DNA of 64,000 nt from Blasia pusilla (GCA_050084515.1 CM114272.1:19530001-19594000), one strand, 5' to 3'. Numbered from the stretch's first letter, positions 21,476 through 33,885 are shown. Made by a program: numbers and translations. Notes: generated from the sequence alone by a model not told the origin.

Positions 21476-22205
21476 GATTACTCTCAACCTCACGAGTAAT
21501 CCCTCAATCACTCATCCCAAACATGCGGCACTCGATCTACTCTCTTCCTTCTCGAGACGTGTAACGTACGGCAACAAGCGGCGTGGTGCGGCAAATCGAC
21601 CTGGCTATCATTTCATCGACAACCTACCCTCAACTCCGGACATCCCACACATGTCTATGTCCCCTAAACCACATACATAAATGATGCTCTCAGCATCCAC
21701 ACACCCAATATCCCCTAATAAACTACCCAAATCCCAGATCCCTCACACGTGCAGGGTAAAGGACCAAAATGGATAGCTGGAACACATGTCGATGTCGTTC
21801 CTCAACAACTGCAAATCTCGACCCCAACTCGATCGTGGAGACAACTCCTCCAATCAACAAGTCATACTCCTCCCGTACTGACGCTGCTTAAAACTCCTTG
21901 ATAGACAGTGCGGTTCCAGCGTAACGGTGCGGCGTTGCAGGCGGCACGAAACGGCTTCGAACGGCATGGCATGGTGGGATGCGGCACTCGACGGCATACC
22001 TCAGCGCATGCTAGAGAGTCGGTCGTGAGGTTATAGCTGCGGATGGCGCAGGACAATGTCAACATCTCTGTGTGTTTCCCGACACCTGCACTCAACGAGT
22101 ATTGCCGGTGCAGAACTGTCGCGCGATACCTCCTAGCATTGCAAAATACCAATCCTATCCCGAGTGAGTATCTGGAGTTACCTCTTCCGCAGGGGAACAT
22201 TTGTT
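21476..22205 (-). other. Untranslated leader of gypsy copy A
   Basis: This noncoding sequence is shared in the same relative position with copies D (34380-35200) and E (56200-56944). It is CpG-rich and repeatedly carries TGCGGCAC/GTGCCGCA-like words. Similarity ends about 22.2 kb, where host DNA begins. Confidence 0.7.
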
Positions 22206-23227
22206 TCGCATGCTGACAAGGGGAAGGAGAAGCTCAGGCGTGAAATGCGAAGATCACAGCCAGAAGAAAGCAGGAAGGCATATCCCGTGTAACTTGGGTG
22301 ATGGTCGTTCGGGTTTGCGGAGTTTATGAATTGTCCGCTATTAAACAGGACAAGTGCAGCCTGTCAGGCATAGCTGATTTAATCGTAAGTGATCCCACGA
22401 AAATGTGCAGATTTATCACCAAGATCGTTCACGTTTAAGATGTTTGCCTAGAAGCGGGCATTGCTACAAATGCTTGTCTGTTCTTTGAGGCCTGAACATT
22501 CCAGTTTAAGATGTTTGCCTAGAAGCGGATATTGCTACAAATGCTTGTCTGTTCTTTGAGGCCTGAACATTCCAGTGCAGACGATGATGGAACTGGTGTG
22601 GCAAGCTGGGAAGAGACGCCGGGACTACGCTGGGAAGTACGCTGGGAAGAAGAGATTTCAATCGTACAGTGTTTCATGAGAAGAGTTGAAGATACGGATC
22701 CAGATGCAAATGCCATCGAAAAAGTTCTTTAGAGAGGCTGCACTCCTGGAGAGTCAAAGGTCATTTACAATGATGCTTGGATTACTTATCAGCCGGAACT
22801 TCCAGGAAATGCATGGTGTTGAGAGGAGCTCAGAAGTCGTCCACTATTTCGTGATCTCTGTCGAGTTCACAACAGGCTAGGTAGAGGCTGTTGAGAGACC
22901 TTCCTCAATAACATGCATCATTTACTCTTGCACTTCCTTCATAACATGGATCAGTTTCACCACGAGATGAGAGACCTTCTGACCACATGGTACTCTACAT
23001 GCACTTCCGCCATCAATTCCAGTCGCTGGGGCTTTCCAACCAGCGGACAGAATCTAAGGTCATGATGCTGTTCCAGGTACCGTCACTGAGGCTATGTATG
23101 TCAGAGACCGCTCGACTCGCAAGACACCAGTCACCAGGGTCTAGCAGACTGGTTCCTCGGCGTGGCTCATCACTGAAAACTGTCACTCCAACTCTCTCGC
23201 TCTGGTGATGATCAGGGAATATGAGAC
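22206..23227. other. Intergenic DNA 3' of the EEF1AKMT1-like gene
   Basis: No gene is supported. A 71-bp tandem duplication is present. Short open frames match nothing known. Confidence 0.45.
22434..22574. repeat. 71-bp tandem duplication
   Basis: Two adjacent copies begin TTTAAGATGTTTGCCTAG at 22434 and 22505 and are almost identical, so the duplication is recent. Confidence 0.9.
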
Positions 23228-25447
23228 CTAAGGGACCTCAGGATTAGGAACTGAAAGGTATTTGGTGGGATAGTTCGTGAAGAAAACATATTGATAGACT
23301 AGGTGTGGAATCGAGGGCTGAAAGACTTGAGGCTCCACGTGCAACAACTGTTTCAGAAGTTCCGCATTCTCCCGTATTGTGCTCAATATGATCTTACCTG
23401 CACGAACAGTCAACAAAAGCCAATCCCATGCTTTATGTTCGGTGGGTGCTGAAATGCCATTATGCGGAGAAACTTCAATTTGTTGTTTTATCTTTTTTAC
23501 TTCACACGTCCCTAGGACTGAATAGGAGCGAATTGAAAATAGGTTTGACGGAACAATGGAGAAGAAAGCCATGACGATCCAAACATGATTGGCATGCAGC
23601 GACTCTCAGGAGAGAAACATGACAGGACATTCGGAAATCTTTTTCTTAGTTTGGGTCAAATATGACCGAGTCAGGTCAATCATGACAGTGAGAAATGGGC
23701 GAGGGTTTTGCATGAAAGTTGGCTTCGCAGAAAGACAGCGACCAGAGGCATCTGGATTAAACCACAATGAGGTATAGAGGGCGGAAATCATCATGCATGA
23801 AGAAAAATATCAAAGCATGATGCATGGTGACGCACAGAGTAGGAACCAACCTCCATCAGCCAAGAGAAGGTGTGCTGTTTCTGCGTATTTCGTCCAGACC
23901 TCAGATGTGATGAATGGTGGATCAATGACCACAAAGTCAAAAGTATGGTGAAGACTATCCTCAATCGCACAGGGCTCATTGTAGTCATATTGCACATAGT
24001 TCGGGAATCCAGCCCACTGAGTGTCCACCTTGCAGATCTCAAGCATGAAAGCTACTATTAACCAAAAGGCACGATTCTTATTTTTCTTGTTTCTTGCTCT
24101 TTCTCTACCACTCGACTCTCCTCACAAAAACTCCTCAGCGAACATTGATTTCACGACTCGTTTACTTGGTTCCCCTCCCACGCAATTTCCTCTAGTAGCA
24201 ACAGATCTTGTAGAGTAAGCATCGAAAGCCTCCCTTACCAGTAACACATTCAGAGATACTTAGTTGTGAGAGCGAGACCCCCAGGAAATCCCAAAATCAG
24301 CTCTATATTCCCCGTTTACTTGACGTGAAGAGAAACAGAACGATCAAGGCTTGCTATGCTCTTAGAGGAATAGAAGAAGGGAGTAGCTTTCTTACATCAA
24401 AGAAAAAGCTGCTCTTCTTCAGTTGCCCGTTCTTGAGAGAGAAGTAGACACTGGGGGTAGACAGGAAAGCCACCTTGGTTGCGTTCTCTTCAATTTCCTG
24501 TATGTGCGTGTGGTGAGCCAAGAACATAAGACAACACGCAAGACTTGCAGCCCACATCTCCTCGTTCGCAGCACTGTGATCATACTCCCCTAACCTCTCT
24601 TTTCTCGGTTAGCATTCGAACATTTTTTTGAAACTTCACGATCTTGTGACCCAAATCGACTTCTTTTAAAGTAATGTTGAGCGAGTGGCGGTTGATGGCG
24701 TTTGCACTTGCTCTCCACTGCATAGATGCAGAGGCGGCGAATATCCCAGGCCATTCCATCCACTGGACGTCTACCTGTGCTGACGCGTTCCGCTAACGCT
24801 AACCAAGCAGAAGGATAGGCTTAGGCAGGAAGCAGTGCAACTCACGCATGACGCAATGCCCGCGCAATTGGAAGAAACTGCCCAGAACTACTTCCTCCGA
24901 GTGAAACCTGGAGCCACCTCTTCAGAAAGAGCAATTTAAAAAACTACGCATACTCACAAGCCACGCTTAACGGGCTCAGTCGCGAAATGCAAAGATCAGA
25001 GGCCGGCAACCACAAGCAGCGAAACATTGTATTCATGATTCAGACAGCCCCGTCTCGCGTTGGAATTCAAAACCAGCACTCAGCCCCAGGTAGGTTAGAT
25101 AATTCATTCCGTTCCACGATCACAAGGGCTTGATTCCAAGATTACTTGATACTTAGGCGTGAAATCCCTTGCGCATTTCACGGATAAGCGTGGAATCCCT
25201 CCCTCGGATTTCCAGGCTATAACCCGAACGCAACTATGAAACGCCCCCCGTCATTACCTCAGCTCGTAACTCCGTTCATAGCTCTGAAAGAGGTCCTAGA
25301 GTGCGGCAGTCATCAGGTCTGCCGGAAACATACCTTAGACATAACTTTGATTGTGTGCGCCGAGTACCAATACTGATTGAACTCCCATTTCTCCCTCGTC
25401 CCCGCCACAAACGCATTGTGCGACGTCACACCGTCATCGGCCCCCAT
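23228..25447 (-). CDS. EEF1AKMT1: EEF1A lysine methyltransferase 1-like protein (N6AMT2/Efm5 family)
   Basis: There are four exons on the minus strand: 25334-25447, 24396-24497, 23851-24028, 23228-23397. They give 564 bp and 187 residues, and all introns are GT-AG with matching phases. Family members are class I AdoMet methyltransferases; the human and yeast enzymes methylate a lysine of translation factor eEF1A in the cytosol. Residues 19-30 (REKWEFNQYWYS) match the conserved tryptophan/tyrosine block. AFLSTPSVYFSL is the nucleotide-binding strand. DPPF at residues 108-111 is the (D/N)PP[FY] catalytic motif. The C-terminus VFQPSIPHLVYQY...FFTNYP fits the family. The start ATG is the first after an in-frame TGA. 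It lacks about 25 N-terminal residues of the human protein. Confidence 0.92.
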
Positions 25448-25888
25448 CTCGATCCCGAATTCTCTTGCAAAACGCACTCACTCCTCTGCAGCAATCCTCT
25501 TCGGCACCCCCGATAGCACGTACGTTAGAGAACCATCTTCTCGTCCTTCGCGGAGAGATTCTGCATGCATCCCCCTTCCCCCATCGGCATTCCGGGGTCC
25601 CGTGGAAACGCTCGATCTCGCACCTCAACCCCTCGAGGCCTGGGCGTCACAAGTACAGGACGGCGAGGCGCCGAGGAGTAATGGAGAAGGAGAGGGATGG
25701 ATGATGAGAGACGGCAAAAGGAGGTACGGTGGCTTCTGACGAAAATCACATCACCCACATGAGGCCGAGCTGGCAGGAGGTGGGGCTGCCCGGTGAATCT
25801 TTACGCCACTCGGTCGTCTGGTCGCGGATGGAAAGGTGCCCCGCAGGAATGATCTGTCCTCCCCCTAGTTCCGTTTCTTCCACGGATC

Positions 25889-26055
25889 CCAGCCCCTCGC
25901 CTTCCCACCTCTGCTTCGCACAGACCCAGTGAAGCCAAGCGCACCCGTAAACCGTCGCTCAGCCCATATATCCAGCCCTCGCCCACCTCTGCTTCACAGA
26001 GATCCAGCGAAGCCAACCAAGCGCACCCGTAAACCGTCGCTCAGCCCGTATATCG
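25889..26055. repeat. 83-bp tandem duplication in the promoter island
   Basis: Copies start at 25889 and 25972 (CCAGCCC(C)TCGCC...) and share CACCTCTGCTTC, GCGCACCCGTAAACCGTCGC and a CAGCCCRTATATC end, with few differences. Confidence 0.85.
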
Positions 26056-26124
26056 ATCCCTTCCTGAGGAAGGATTCCATCGCCGGATCTCGACTTCCCC
26101 CCTTCCCTTCCCATCCGTTTCCTG

Positions 26125-26157
26125 CCCTGCCCTGCCCTGCCTGCCCTGCCCTGCCCA
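26125..26157. repeat. CCCTG pentanucleotide run
   Basis: CCTGC/CCCTG units repeat about seven times with one shortened unit. Confidence 0.85.
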
Positions 26158-26540
26158 CCGGACTACCTCGCTCCTACCCGCCAGTAACAGCGAGACACCA
26201 TTCACACGATTCCCTTCAACATTTCCAATTCGCCTCCTCATCCCCAGCGAGGACTTCATTTTTCGTAAACTCGGTTGCTCCTCCGTCCACCTGGCGCCGC
26301 TCCCAGCGCGCACCACAGTATGGGGATGGGTGGCAAGACGGGTACTAGCGGTTCCTCTCCCTCTCTCTCTCTTTCACTCAGTCGTTCTGCCGAACTTCTG
26401 CGTGCCTGTCTGTCTGTCGGGGAACTCTCCGATTTCCCGCTCTCCGCGAGGGATCGAGGACTCGAGGAGCGGTTTGCCCGCGTTGTCGGCTTATGACCGG
26501 ATGGTTTTAGTGGGTGGAGATGGACGGACTGTTTGAATGG

Positions 26541-29500
26541 AACGCGCTTTTGGGTGTCAGTCTATTGCGCAACCGAACAAATTATTCTTGTTTAATGGAA
26601 GAGTGACTTATGGTGATGACGACGGGCGATCTCGTTTCGAGCGTGGAAGTATTAATGACAGGATCGCCGCGAAGAGGCGTCCTTGTTATAATTACTGTAG
26701 TGGTTTATGCTTATGCTCTCTCGGTTTAAAATTTAAATCAAGCCACCAACCACAGCGTAACTCCCCGCAGACCCCAGCGGAATGAAACTGGTTTTTGTCG
26801 TTCGTTTCGCTCCATATTGATCAGAACCTCTTGCAGTTTCATCGTATGAAAGTTCTTTTTAGAGAAGGGGATTCTCCGAGGCCAGACAAAACGACGTCTC
26901 CCGTTTGCCTTCTCCGCATTCCGATGCGCCAATGCTCTCTCCACGAATCCTCAGAAAACCAGATCTCGTTTACTGCGACATCCCCTCACTCCACTTCAAC
27001 GCTAACAAACTAAAATCTCAATCCTTCCCCAGAAGATCAAATGTAATCTATGTAACAGTTGACTACCAAAGCTTCGGGATGCGAATTTCCAAAAACATAT
27101 CCAACGCTGAGAAGATTCTCTGCAAATGTACCGGTTAATCTTGAAGAAGACGTGAGACTGACGAGCAACGGGAGCGTTAACATACTGCGTAGGTATACGA
27201 GATATTTCGCAAGAGCGTTAAGGAACGTGAGTTGAGACACACGGGACGGATTCTGGTGGTGTACAAATGGGCTGCCGACGGTGTGAGACACCGCCAACTA
27301 TCCGGAAAATTTGGGGAGATTGTCTGGGCCACTGGCACAAACGCGATTTACGCGATTTACACGTTTCGTGTTGTGGATGGAACATCACGTTTGTGAAATG
27401 CGGCCAACGATGAGTTCGTGAAATGATGTCTTTCAGCTCTAAAGTTTGGGGCGGGGGAAGCAAACGCCGGATTAACCGTCCACCAGCCATTCTTGCTAGC
27501 TGCCATCGTCACGCTATGCCGCCCGATCTTGCTCTGGTGAGACTCGCTAGTGGTTCATGACGGGCAGGAGCGGGGGAGTACAATTGCACAAGGAATTGGA
27601 CGACCGAAGCAGAAACACAATTGCCAACAACCGAATCAACCGATGGATGAGGGCACAGGTGAAGTGGAAGACAAATCAAACTAAAACCGTCTTCAAGCGG
27701 CTGTTTTACTCACTCATCATCGTCCCTACGCTACGGCTTTTTACAGAGCCCTGATTTTTATGCGTCCTGTCTGACATCGGGACACCGTTAAGTAGCGGGA
27801 TGATGATCCCAAGATCCCAAGATGCGGTAGCTTCGGGCTGCAGAATTCGTTGTTTTCGTCCACCGTTGCTTAGTGTCTGTGGTGGAGTTTTTCCTTCTCC
27901 CTGTAGTTCTCCGCGTACCTAAGATGCGAAGAGGTCATTGATCCAGTGCGATCGATCAAAATTGTGCTTGCTGTGTTTCGCCTCATCTCAGGTACGACGG
28001 ATTTGTGGACACGCACAAGAAGGCGCTAGGAACAGTTTAAAAATACACAACTACACCATGGACATTTCATATTGTCGCCTTACTTCTCACACTTACTTAA
28101 GTGGCAGTTGCAGTTTTTTCGATTTCCGAGCGGATAGTCGAGTTGGTCGAGTTGTGATCTAGTGTGGACAAACGATAGACAGAGATCCGCTTCCGACGCA
28201 TCCTCCGTCAACACAAGTGATGATCTTATTAGTAATCGAGTCGGGAAAGTCCATACGTCCTCGTTTGGGACGGCTACCACCATCTGGACATCTGCTACGA
28301 TCATCTGAACCATCAATGTTGAGGGAGGTCTGATCCCGTGCAAACATTGGCTGGAAAAGCACCAGCCTCATGCGGCTTGCAAATCCAAGCACGTACTACT
28401 GAGTCACAGGGGTTGTCAGTCACCGATCCACGGCATCCCAATGGCGTCCCTACCTCTGCAGAGGACTCCGGTGATTTCCGATCAATTGAGCCAAACGGAG
28501 ATTGACGGCTCAGTAGCCAAACGTCAGAAAATTCCACCCAGAGGATGTTCGGAAAGGCGTTCGCTGGGGTGGATATTCCACTCTCATGCGTCTCACGAAT
28601 TTCGAGACTGCTGGGCTGGCCCGAAATTAGGAGAGACCAGACAAAGAAAGAAAAAGCAAATGGAAAAGCAGAAGAGAATCTGTGGATAGAGTGGAGTCCA
28701 AGCGACCAAATGTGTGGCGATGGCCAAGGTCTAAGGCAGAAGGGCGTGCTTCATCATCTCCTGGATTGGTTGGTACATGATTCTTAACCCTCCACAGCCG
28801 GCTCAGTTCTACGATCGACGCGATCTCTCTGTCGTCTCTCGATGAAAGACGTGGGCTCTTTCTCGACGCCTAAATTGTAACGGTGGAAGTAAGGCAGGCT
28901 CGGGATCGGAGGAGAAGAAAAGCGATGCGGGCATGAGAATCAAATCAATGAAGATAAATCTAGACCCAGAAGCGGAGAAGAAAGAGCAGCGGTGATAAGG
29001 TTTGCGGGGCACAAACCTACAGCGACATCACCAGGTGACCCGGAAGGGCAGAAACGAATTGAATCTGACGATAATCAAAACTTTCCATAGCTCATGCTCA
29101 TGACTGGATGGCAGAAAGTAGCCGAGGACTTTCAAACATCAATGAATGATTCCCTCTGAGCGGGTCACACATAATCAGGGACTCGCTCATGAAGTAGTGC
29201 TCGTCTTAGCTTGCAACGTTGGACTGCGGGCTAGAGCTTGTGAGAGGTGCATAGGGAGGAGTAACTGCCCACAAGGATCCCACATACAGATGGTACCCAT
29301 TAGTGCATATCGTAGCTTTGCGAGAAATCGTTTAACGAAGGTGCAAAGGGATCACATGTAGTGTGCTAGAGATGAAGGGAGATTGTTGTGCTCATCTAGA
29401 ATTGGGTAGTAGCCTTGAGACCACAGACCCCCAAACACCCTGGTAGAGACTGCGAATTAATTAAATAGTATGTGTTGTCGTCCTGCTACTGTAGGTATTG

Positions 29501-30072
29501 GGATAGCTCGAGAGGCAGGAGGAAGGTTGATATGAGAGGAGGGCAATTATGCCGTTCACTGTGAGTGCTGACCATACAAAGTGGGGTATCGAGCGAAAAT
29601 CCCTTCACACTTCCCTTACCTTCCTTACTCTGATTGGGATTACCGAAAGACGTGACTTACCGCTACAGCAGCAGCAGCTTTGGGAAGTGCATCTCTGGTG
29701 GCAACAGCCTTACGATTCAGCGGTTTAGGAGTATATGTGAAGTAGGGTCTGCGGTAGCCTTCCTTGGGAGCGCAGACCCATACAGTAAAAAGGGGGAGAG
29801 AGAGATTGTGTGTGAGAGAGAAGCGATTCGGAATTCTATTTACTTCGGGGGTTACGAAATTGGAGAGACGACTGCTTCCTGCGACCGAGGGCGAATCCCA
29901 AAAGCTCGACGGTATTTTCCTCTGAACCGAGGGACACGCAAAGCTCAAGATCCTGTATAGTACTTTCTCAACTGAACTAACGGACGGACGCGGAGCATCA
30001 ATCTAAGCGAAAACAAATCGAGCAGAACACTCCCGGACACGATGAAAAGAGGCAGAGAAAGAGGGGTCTAAC
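26541..30072. other. Low-copy region without a secure gene model
   Basis: Base composition resembles the gene islands, and no retroelement domain is visible. On the minus strand good splice-like sites occur, for example a donor GCG|GTAAGTCAC near 29660 and a strong acceptor ending ACAATTTAG near 28871. The QCR8 3' exon(s) should lie in or beyond this region, but I could not identify them. Reading frames at 28080-28537 and 29640-29948 on the minus strand have no recognisable domain. Confidence 0.4.
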
Positions 30073-30239
30073 CAGTAGGCGCCGAAGACGGGAACGAGCA
30101 AAGTGAGGGCACTGACCCAATTCTCTCTGATCCTCTTCTCAGTCTTGTACCTAGCACCCTTCCAAAGCCCTCGCAAAACTTCCAGCTTGTCAGGCGAGAG
30201 AGTGTAGGTCACTTCCTTAAGCTTGTACTTCCCACCCAT
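30073..30239 (-). CDS. QCR8: Complex III subunit QCR8, first exon (partial)
   Basis: The exon encodes 55 codons plus two bases and ends at CTACTG|GTTAGA. The product starts MGGKYKLKEVTYTLSP, then LRGLWKGARYK, ENW and the hydrophobic segment VSALTLLVPVFGAYW (about residues 42-56). This is the layout of subunit 8 (ubiquinone-binding 9.5-kDa subunit) of mitochondrial cytochrome bc1: N-terminal matrix part, LSP turn, one membrane helix. The family is about 72 residues and normally ends in a Lys/Glu-rich tail with His-Arg-Tyr. That tail is not in this exon, and I did not find it downstream. The frame continues openly past the donor to a stop but does not look family-like there. Confidence 0.75.
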
Positions 30240-30577
30240 GGCGATCGACCGTCACAATAGTCTACTCTTGGATGCCTTCTTTGGAGGTACAAGTCACAAA
30301 CGCTGTTACTACACATCAACCAAACAAATTCGACGGAAATTCCGATCTCGGGCAACCTCACAGAAGCAAATCACACAGCTTTGTAGTGGCAAGAGAACTG
30401 TGCAATGATAACATCAAAAGGCTCCAGGGATACGAGCGCAGAATCAGAAGAATACGTCCTCTAGATGAATGCCATATGCAACTCTCGCGGACCGTTACGG
30501 CAGTTAAGACTCTCAAGAGGCGAGAACCCGGAGCGGTGCCGCACAAGTACGCAGTGTTCACGAAGGTGGTTCTGGAT

Positions 30578-31076
30578 TCAGATTGACTGGAGCTTGATGA
30601 TGGTCATCGAGAAGAATTTCCTCCCCTTCCATTTACAAGGGTAGGTCTCCACCCCGGACACCCTAAAGGTCTCGGGTTGGCCTGCAAACTTTTGCTGGAA
30701 GGCAGATACCACCACCAATTGCGAAATGAAACGGAAAGAAGAAAGTACAGCAGTGGCCGCACTCGCTGGAGCAGAGTGACTCAGTGCGGGCACTGCGGGG
30801 CACACAAGATTTGGAATCATTTGTGGAAGGCGTTACAGCTTGTCGGGTACTATCGCATCGCACGCTGTGCTGACCGGGGAGGATACTGACCCGAGCGATG
30901 GGACTTCTTCACTTGGCTCACCGTCTAGAGCTGTGCACGGCCGTGGAACATACCCGATGGATGCACAAACGAAGACACTGGATACTCACCTCTGGGCAGT
31001 CCAATTCGTACGTTTTGTTTGGAAGGATATGTAAGGGTTGGGTGCTTTTGGGCGTCGCCTCGTCCTCACCCATCAT
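30578..31076 (-). CDS. Small two-exon protein, unidentified (67 residues)
   Basis: The candidate model has exon 1 at 30990-31076 (start ATGATG, ends CCAGAG|GTGAGT) and exon 2 at 30578-30694 (acceptor CTGCCTTCCAG, ends in TGA). The phase is 0 and the product has 67 residues. It contains LHILPNKTYELDCPE, joined to QKFAGQPETFRVSGVETYPC and ending KGRKFFSMTIIKLQSI. There is no signal peptide or membrane segment; it is rich in Lys and aromatic residues. Both splice sites are strong, and the joined sequence looks like a folded small protein, but I do not recognise the family. The upstream frame is closed by a TAA 36 bp before the start. Confidence 0.45.
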
Positions 31077-31530
31077 CGGCGGACTCCGCCGCACCCACCC
31101 GGTAGTTTATGCCCTATCCTGCAACTGTCAGCGGCTCCGCCACAATCGAAAAAAGAAATCCCCTACAGGTTTGGAGTTTCACCCTGCTTGGTCTCGAGCA
31201 TCTTGTCCTCACACGCAGGAATCCCCATGGCAGGCAGCGGCGACAATCCCCGGCACATGGATTTAGGAAACCTGGATTCTTCGAAAGATATGAGCCCCGG
31301 GAATATCCAGTGGGGAAAGCCAAGATTCTTGGACAGATCTAGTGAGAAAAACGGTAGAACAGAACTTACTATTGTCACAGCATAAACATTTGAGCATCCT
31401 ATCCAATGATGGCCTAACAGCTCTTCGCCTGGAGCTATGATCAGACTGAAAGGCCGCTTGTTGGGAGCTAGTTTGCTTCACGGAATGTGCGTATATACAT
31501 GGACTAGTTACCATGCCCGTACTGAAGTTT
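31077..31530. other. Upstream flank of the small gene
   Basis: No further exon is convincing. A minus-strand frame at 31163-31378 contains MGIPACEDKMLETKQGE, which could be an alternative upstream exon of the small gene, but no consistent splice path was found. Confidence 0.3.
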
Positions 31531-32095
31531 TTAATTTAGTTATAATTTAAATAACTGTCATTCAACTCTCTTCAATTAATAATAATTTAAATGATATCTA
31601 TTCTTTCCGCCAAAATAACATCTATTAATTAATTCATTGATAAATTTTCACAATGAATCATTTCCCTTATCACAATAAATTTTTTCTTACGAAAATATCA
31701 AATTGTAAGTGGCATGAATTTATTTATAATTTTTTTAAATCTTAAAAGAGAAATAATATTCCACTCTTCAATTAATATTCCATTTCCTAAATAATTTTAC
31801 CCTTCCATAAATTATAAACAATATCTACTCTTCCCCTTATATTCCTCTCATCAAGAAAACACTCATTAATTATAAAATAAATTTCCCTTCCCATCAAATC
31901 TAAATTAGGGGAAAATTGTTTTGTCTCATTATCCCACTATTTTGTCTTATTATATACATAGGATGATGGATGGTCCATTCTAATGTAAATTAATTAAACG
32001 ATTTTATTATCCCATTCAAATTTATTTTTCCCTTCCATAGAATATGAATCAAGGGATGATATTGTAAACATGTTGCTATTTTGTCTTATTATGAC
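31531..32095. other. Very AT-rich repeat sequence, left side of copy D
   Basis: This noncoding, AT-rich sequence has a block around 31600 that resembles, in reverse complement, the AT-rich sequence at 35815-35850 on the other side of copy D (GATGTTATTTTGG in both). The two may be halves of one older repeat or inverted copies. Confidence 0.4.
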
Positions 32096-33078
32096 CCATG
32101 GTTGCTATACTCTCCTAAGCCATGTTGCGCTCAATATTATACTCCACCATCTCAAAATCATCACTCAACGTAGGTGAGGTGCGCATAAGAAGTATCACAT
32201 CCCTCACGGATTCCGCGGGTTTCGTTCCAACATCGCGTACCATGTTTGGATAGCCTAAGTCTTTGTCAGCCCCTGAGTGACGTCAATCAACCAACGCAAG
32301 TGAGTGAATGCCTCACATAAACTCAGACCCGTGCGCCTATGGAAGTTGTGGATGCTGCGCAATTTCTCGGTCCGTACCCCTTGGTAGTTCCTTTGCGACT
32401 CCGCAAAGAACTGAACCTCGAGGTTGAACCTAGGACAAACCCGACTAGACGATGTAAGTGCCCTAGTCCAACTCACCCCTCCTAACACATCACTGGTGGA
32501 AGAGGAAATAGCCTCTCCTCATTTGGAAATGGCTTAGTCCATAACTTATAGTGTGAGTCATAGTATACTCTCGAGGCCTCAATCTCATGGTCATACCTCT
32601 ACGAAAACTCATGGTAATTGTCCATAGGCGCCCCATCTAAGTTATCAAGTCTGTTAGGATAGATCGACCAGATCTAGTAGAGCGTATTTGGAGATACTAA
32701 GTATAGCCTCAAGAGGTCGAGGATGACCTACTGAGGCCATGGGTAACTTGAGAGAGCAGGTTTCCCCTTCGTTTTGACTCATTTGGAGCCATATTGAGAA
32801 ACTTACTACTTTAGGTAAGATACCATTTTTATATTATTGACTTTCCACTTTGGGAATTTTCCTTTGACCCGCTATAACAAGTGAAGATCCGAGGAGGTGA
32901 CTCGCGAGCATAAGTTACCGTGGAGAGAAATTGGAAGAGGGAAGGGGTATACCTCCAAGAGAGAGAGCTTGAGAGCTCATTCTCTCCTTATTGAACCTCT
33001 TGGCATGAGGCGGCAGAGGTATGGTCCTCCTTGCCTTGTGTGGTAATTCAAGCCTCTCATTAGGAAGTGGGTTTGGTT

Positions 33079-33082
<4 letters not shown>

Positions 33083-33121
<39 letters not shown>
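33083..33121. repeat. GA microsatellite (left tract)
   Basis: About 19 GA repeats, located where the intact LTR has only a short GAGAGAGAG. Confidence 0.95.
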
Positions 33122-33124
<3 letters not shown>

Positions 33125-33129
33125 GTGAA

Positions 33130-33780
33130 TGAATGAATAGATTTATTGTCCACGGGGACCCCACAGGGCCATGAGACTTAGTATTGAGACTTAACAACAA
33201 TTTTGGAGAGAGCAAGCACCAGCGAGGGCCTAAGGGGTTCTCAGAGCCAGATGAGTGTCCCTGGTCTTCACACAACTATGCAAGAATTTAGCAATCTGAG
33301 TCTGATTCTGCCTAGCCATGAACAGGCAGACCCTGGGAGCCTGGTGAACAAAGACATCCGGGAAGTCAAGCCTAATGTGATCGTGAAAGGTGCAGTCGAA
33401 GAGGTAGTGATGTTCATCATCAACAAGCCCCGAGTTGCAAAATCTACAGAATCTGTCCTCCCTTTACTTTAGTGAGAATTTTCCTTTCTCAATCTCCAGG
33501 TCAGTAGAGCCACATCTGAATCTCGCTGATGTATGACGTAACTTAGTGGGAATGGGGGCAGAGATGTAGGAGGATTGCTCCATGGATTTGCAGATGTTCA
33601 TGAGGGTGTGGTAGTGCCTCATTCTTTCACCATTTTTTTGAGAGGAATTCCCCCTGCTTTCCCAGAGACGTTGGTGTCGGCCCCAGTTGATGGCAATGTA
33701 ATTGTTCAGCAAGGCCTTGGTGGGTGGCCGTAGGCAGGTCATCGATGGATATTCCCCATTTCATGAGCCACTCCGTGCAG
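33130..33780 (-). pseudogene. LINE-like 3' fragment inside the LTR
   Basis: The minus strand encodes, in shifting frames, RHTSARFRCG and then a zinc-finger-like CRFCNSGLVDDEHHYLFDC, followed by DHIRLDFPDVF. A Cys-x2-Cys...Glu-His-x3-x2-Cys block of this wording is typical of the C-terminal end of plant non-LTR retrotransposon reverse transcriptases. The upstream RT and endonuclease are missing. It sits between two GA microsatellites, consistent with insertion into a GA tract and duplication of that tract. Confidence 0.6.
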
Positions 33781-33786
33781 TCATAG

Positions 33787-33791
<5 letters not shown>

Positions 33792-33883
<92 letters not shown>
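33792..33883. repeat. GA microsatellite (right tract)
   Basis: About 46 GA repeats. A long Ser/Leu or Arg/Glu ORF over it on either strand is an artefact of the repeat. Confidence 0.95.

Positions 33884-33885
<2 letters not shown>

Larger units (their letters stand above)
10852..22205 (-). mobile_element. Ty3/gypsy element copy A (methyltransferase family), nested and deleted
   Basis: On the minus strand, from right to left, the order is leader, gag with zinc knuckles, protease, a conserved linker, methyltransferase motif I, RT thumb and RNase H, integrase, 3' noncoding sequence, then an LTR at 10852-11486. No 5' LTR is visible near 22.2 kb. The methyltransferase after motif I and the RT palm are deleted. 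Two other elements are inserted in pol. The Pol order RT-RNaseH-INT identifies Ty3/gypsy; no chromodomain was seen. It is inactive. Confidence 0.85.
25448..26540. promoter_or_regulatory. GC-rich upstream region of the EEF1AKMT1-like gene
   Basis: This is a GC-rich, CpG-containing block directly upstream of the start codon, unlike the AT-rich surroundings, as expected for a promoter/5' UTR island. It contains two local repeats (25889-26055 and 26125-26157). Long open frames here on both strands are GC artefacts. No clear TATA box was found. Confidence 0.45.

Noticed and set aside
24396-24600. Extension of EEF1AKMT1 exon 2 upstream through EYDHSAANEEMWAASL
   Set aside because: A strong acceptor at 24498 joins in phase to the exon 1 donor, and the joined protein matches the family without the extra residues. 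The upstream open frame is intron.
25377-26348. Overlapping ORFs on both strands in 25.4-26.5 kb
   Set aside because: They overlap exon 1 and the promoter island of the EEF1AKMT1-like gene, contain translated tandem repeats and match no family.
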